Source: Herbaspirillum sp. SJZ106
Lineage (GTDB): Bacteria > Pseudomonadota > Gammaproteobacteria > Burkholderiales > Burkholderiaceae_D
Assembly (NCBI RefSeq): GCF_006715495.1
Contig: NZ_VFNI01000002.1
Span: forward strand, 1 to 64,000
Length of the DNA stretch: 64,000 bases
Direction of reading: 5' to 3'
Position 1 is the stretch's first letter, and every line of letters begins with the position of its first letter. The position numbers and the translations under genes are program-made. Below, piece after piece: positions 61,289 through 64,000 of the stretch. The notes under the pieces were generated by a model, which did no database searches, had not been told where the DNA came from, and was given only the letters and a program-made list of their open reading frames with translations.

Positions 61289-62191
61289 TCACATGCCGAA
61301 CGGCCGCTGGCCCAGCGCCTCGACCACATGGTCGACGAAGCAGGTGATCCGGGCGGCCAGGGCAGTGTTGCGGTAGTAGACCGCGTTGATCGATTGGGGC
61401 GTATCCAGCGTGTGCCCGGCCAATACCTGCACCAGCCGGCCGCTGCTGCGGTCTTCGCGTGTCATGAAATCCGACAGGCAGACGATGCCCAGGCCCGCCA
61501 GTGCCATATGCCGCAGCGTTTCGCCGCTGGACGAGGCGATCGTCGGCCTGATGTGGAAGATGTTGCCGTCGGCGTCGCGCAGCGGCCAGTCGTTCAGCGT
61601 TTCCGGCTGGTTGAAGCCCAGCAGCGCGTGTTCCTTGAGTTCACCTGGTTCGGTGGGCGTGCCGTGGCGCTTGAGATAGGCGGGGCTGCCGAATATCCGC
61701 AGGCGGCTGGTGCCGATGGGGCGGGCGTGCAGGGTGGAATCCTTCAGGGGGCCGATGCGCAGCGCCACGTCGGTGCGCTTTTCGATCAGGTCGACGATGC
61801 CCTCGTTGGAATTGAGCTCCAGTTCCACCTCGGGGTAGCGCGCGCGAAAGCCTTCCAGCAGCGGCACCAGCACATGCAGCATGAAGGGCGTGGCGGCATC
61901 GACCCGCAGCCGCCCGGCCGGGCGCATGCGGCGCGCCGCCATCTGTTCCTCGGCCTCGTCGACCGAGGCGAGGATGGCGCGGGCGTGCTGCAAAAAGGCC
62001 GTGCCTTCCTCGGTCAATTCCAGCCTGCGGGTGGTGCGGCGTAGCAGGGTGGTCTGCAATTTTTCCTCAAGCCGGCCCAGCGTGCGGCTGGTGGCCGAGA
62101 TCGTCAATCCCAGCAGCTCCGAGGCGGCCGTGATCGAGCCGGTATCCACGACGGCCGTAAAGGCCTGCAATTCGTCGAGCGTGGTTTTCAT
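61289..62191 (-). CDS. LysR-family transcriptional regulator
   Basis: Regulator of 300 residues. The N-terminal helix-turn-helix is AASELLGLTISATSRTLGRLEE (part), followed by the LysR substrate-binding domain (about 90-295). It is divergent from an MFS exporter gene across 125 bases, the usual arrangement for LysR regulators and their targets. Effector unknown. Confidence 0.92.
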   Translation of the reverse strand: MKTTLDELQAFTAVVDTGSITAASELLGLTISATSRTLGRLEEKLQTTLLRRTTRRLELTEEGTAFLQHARAILASVDEAEEQMAARRMRPAGRLRVDAATPFMLHVLVPLLEGFRARYPEVELELNSNEGIVDLIEKRTDVALRIGPLKDSTLHARPIGTSRLRIFGSPAYLKRHGTPTEPGELKEHALLGFNQPETLNDWPLRDADGNIFHIRPTIASSSGETLRHMALAGLGIVCLSDFMTREDRSSGRLVQVLAGHTLDTPQSINAVYYRNTALAARITCFVDHVVEALGQRPFGM

Positions 62192-62316
62192 TGTTGAATT
62201 GAAATCAAAAGTATTTGGCTTATACGAGGCTTAATCTGCAAATATAAACCAAGGACAATGCAATCCATCGAAAACCCACGATTTCCACTCAAGATTTCCC
62301 TCAAGGAGAAGTTGTA

Positions 62317-63480
62317 ATGAAGTCTTCCTCAGCCTTACTCGCCCTGGCCATCGGCGCATTCGCCATCGGCACCACCGAATTCACCCCGATGGGCCTGTTG
62401 CCGGTGATCGCCGACGGCGTGCAGGTCAGCATCCCCACGGCGGGCATGCTGGTTTCGGCCTATGCGGTTGGCGTCATGGTTGGCGCGCCGGTGATGACGC
62501 TGCTGTTCAGCCGCTTCGGCAAGCGCGCGGCACTGATGTCGTTGATGCTGATCTTTACCGTCGGCAACCTGCTGTCGGCGTTCGCGCCCAGCTACGCGAC
62601 GCTGCTGCTGTCGCGTTTGATCACCAGCCTCAACCACGGCGCCTTCTTCGGCATCGGGGCGGTGGTGGCGGCCAGCGTCGTGCCCAAGGAAAAGCAGGCC
62701 AGTGCGATCGCGGCCATGTTCATGGGCCTGACCATCGCCAATATCGGCGGCGTGCCGGCGGCCACCTGGATCGGGCAGCAACTTGGCTGGCGCCTGGCTT
62801 TCGGCGGCACCGCTGCGCTCGGCCTGATCACCATTGCCGCGCTGTGGCTGGCATTGCCCAAGGGCGAGCCGGGCGCGCGTCCGGATGTGAAGCGCGAGCT
62901 CAAGGTGCTGACCCGTCCTGAAGTCCTGCTGGCGATGGGCACCACGGTGCTGGGTTCCGGTGCGATGTTCGCGCTCTATACCTATGTCGCGCCGATGCTG
63001 GCCGACATCACCCATGCCAGCCCGGGCTTCGTGGCCTTCGCACTGGTGTTGATCGGCATCGGCTTCACGCTCGGCAACAGCCTGGGCGGCCGCCTGGCCG
63101 ACTGGTCGCTGGACGGCGCCACCAAGCTGATCCTGGCTGCGCTGGCCATCGTCATGATCGTGCTGCCGCTGGCGATGACTACCCATGTGGGCGCCGCTAT
63201 CGGACTGGTGGTGTGGGGCGCCGCCGCTTTCGGCATCGTGCCGCCGGTGCAGATGCGCGTGATGCAGGCTGCCGCCCAAGCTCCCGGCCTGGCTTCGTCG
63301 GTCAATGTCGGCGCCTTCAACCTGGGCAATGCGGTGGGGGCTGCCCTGGGCGGCGCCGTCATCGGCCAGGGCTGGGGCTATGCCGCCGTGCCGCTGGTCG
63401 GCGCAGCGCTGGCGGCCGGCGGCCTGGGTTTGGTCTGGCTGGGCAATATGGGCCGCCGTGGCGTGGCGACCAGCGCCTGA
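62317..63480 (+). CDS. MFS transporter of the AraJ/NepI type
   Basis: Membrane exporter of 387 residues with about twelve helices. AIGTTEFTPMGLLPVIADG at the start is the hallmark of the drug/sugar efflux group that includes AraJ and NepI, and LLFSRFGKRAAL corresponds to MFS signature A. An AGGAG site lies 8 bases before the ATG. It is likely controlled by the divergent LysR regulator. An aldo/keto reductase gene follows after 58 bases. Confidence 0.92.
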   Translation: MKSSSALLALAIGAFAIGTTEFTPMGLLPVIADGVQVSIPTAGMLVSAYAVGVMVGAPVMTLLFSRFGKRAALMSLMLIFTVGNLLSAFAPSYATLLLSRLITSLNHGAFFGIGAVVAASVVPKEKQASAIAAMFMGLTIANIGGVPAATWIGQQLGWRLAFGGTAALGLITIAALWLALPKGEPGARPDVKRELKVLTRPEVLLAMGTTVLGSGAMFALYTYVAPMLADITHASPGFVAFALVLIGIGFTLGNSLGGRLADWSLDGATKLILAALAIVMIVLPLAMTTHVGAAIGLVVWGAAAFGIVPPVQMRVMQAAAQAPGLASSVNVGAFNLGNAVGAALGGAVIGQGWGYAAVPLVGAALAAGGLGLVWLGNMGRRGVATSA

Positions 63481-63538
63481 GCGCACATCCGATTCCCTTT
63501 GAATTGTTCCTTTTACCTAATTTGATTCAGGAGTTTTT

Positions 63539-64000
63539 ATGAGCATACCCTCCTTTGGCGTCGGCACCTTCCGCCTGACCGGACAGGCCGCGATCGATTC
63601 CGTACGCAATGCACTGGACGTGGGCTACCGCGCCGTCGATACCGCGCAGATCTATGGCAACGAGGCCGAAGTCGGCCAGGCGATCGCCGCCAGCGGCGTG
63701 AAGCGTTCCGAATTGTTCGTCACCACCAAGATCTGGACCGAAAACTACGCCAAGGGCAAGCTGGTCGCCAGCCTGCGCGACAGCCTGCAGAAGCTGCGCA
63801 CTGACTACGTGGACCTGACGCTGATCCACTGGCCGGCTCCCGGTAACGGCGTGGCACTGGCCGAATACATGGAAGCGCTGGCAGAGGCCAAGGCGCTGGG
63901 TTTGACCCGCCAGATCGGCGTCTCCAACTTCAACATCGAACTGACCAGGCAGGCCATCGCGGCGGTCGGCAAGGGCGAGATCGCCACCAACCAGATCGAA
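63539..64000 (+). CDS. dkgB: aldo/keto reductase, cut by the window edge
   Basis: The first 154 residues of a NADPH-dependent aldo/keto reductase. [14 protein letters not shown] holds the catalytic Asp and Tyr, [11 protein letters not shown] the catalytic Lys, and [10 protein letters not shown] the catalytic His. The shortened start ([15 protein letters not shown]) and the sequence fit the 2,5-diketo-D-gluconate reductase B (DkgB) group. An AGGAG site precedes the ATG. The gene continues beyond base 64000. Confidence 0.88.
   Translation, partial: MSIPSFGVGTFRLTGQAAIDSVRNALDVGYRAVDTAQIYGNEAEVGQAIAASGVKRSELFVTTKIWTENYAKGKLVASLRDSLQKLRTDYVDLTLIHWPAPGNGVALAEYMEALAEAKALGLTRQIGVSNFNIELTRQAIAAVGKGEIATNQIE

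Overview
The window looks like the chromosome of a betaproteobacterium of the order Burkholderiales, most likely Oxalobacteraceae close to Herbaspirillum. This is inferred from the high G+C coding style, the joined urt-ure nitrogen locus, the liu leucine-degradation cluster with a MerR-type LiuR, and the def / dprA / smg / topB neighbourhood. No rRNA, tRNA, CRISPR array, insertion sequence or prophage was recognised. Most of the window is ordinary, well-packed core and metabolic DNA.

Layout. 0.3-3.7 kb (minus strand): a TctD/TctE-type two-component system followed by an odd J-domain protein. 4.0-9.1 kb (plus): a phosphonate-type ABC importer (phnD, phnC, two phnE) in one operon with a FAD glycerol-3-phosphate dehydrogenase-like enzyme, divergent from the two-component system. 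9.1-21.1 kb (minus): one long urea locus, urtABCDE (uptake) followed by ureDABCEFG (nickel urease and its assembly factors) and a HupE/UreJ membrane protein. It lies behind a good candidate sigma-54 promoter, so urea would be imported and hydrolysed under nitrogen control. 21.3-28.4 kb: a ferritin-like di-iron protein, a Bcr/CflA drug exporter, RarD, the ribosome-associated ATPase EttA, a small lipoprotein and a BASS-type transporter. 28.5-41.4 kb: a periplasmic binding-protein / molybdopterin-fold pair, an acyl-CoA synthetase divergent from a Crp-type regulator, an AraC-type regulator, hisC, two MFS carriers, an HD-GYP protein, a hydrolase and a nitronate monooxygenase.

41.5-51.8 kb is the leucine/isovalerate module: liuR, liuA, liuB, liuD and the HMG-CoA lyase gene on the minus strand, with a DsbA-fold isomerase, a YchJ protein, a metallo-beta-lactamase-fold hydrolase and a YbaK protein interspersed. 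A liuC (methylglutaconyl-CoA hydratase) gene is not present here. Two near-identical 18-bp palindromes flank liuR and are very probably its operators. 51.9-54.8 kb is a less typical stretch: an A+T-rich exported protein, a MocR-type regulator, a tiny membrane protein and a gene-free segment, sitting where fmt would often follow def. 54.8-61.2 kb is housekeeping (def, a LysM-less cell-envelope protein, dprA, smg, topB). 61.3-64.0 kb has a LysR regulator divergent from an MFS exporter and an aldo/keto reductase cut by the window edge.

A 40-base palindromic repeat family occurs twice as inverted pairs (19.7 and 28.6 kb). Start codons were moved inward from the longest open frame wherever a ribosome site, a signal peptide, family length or overlap with the upstream gene argued for it.
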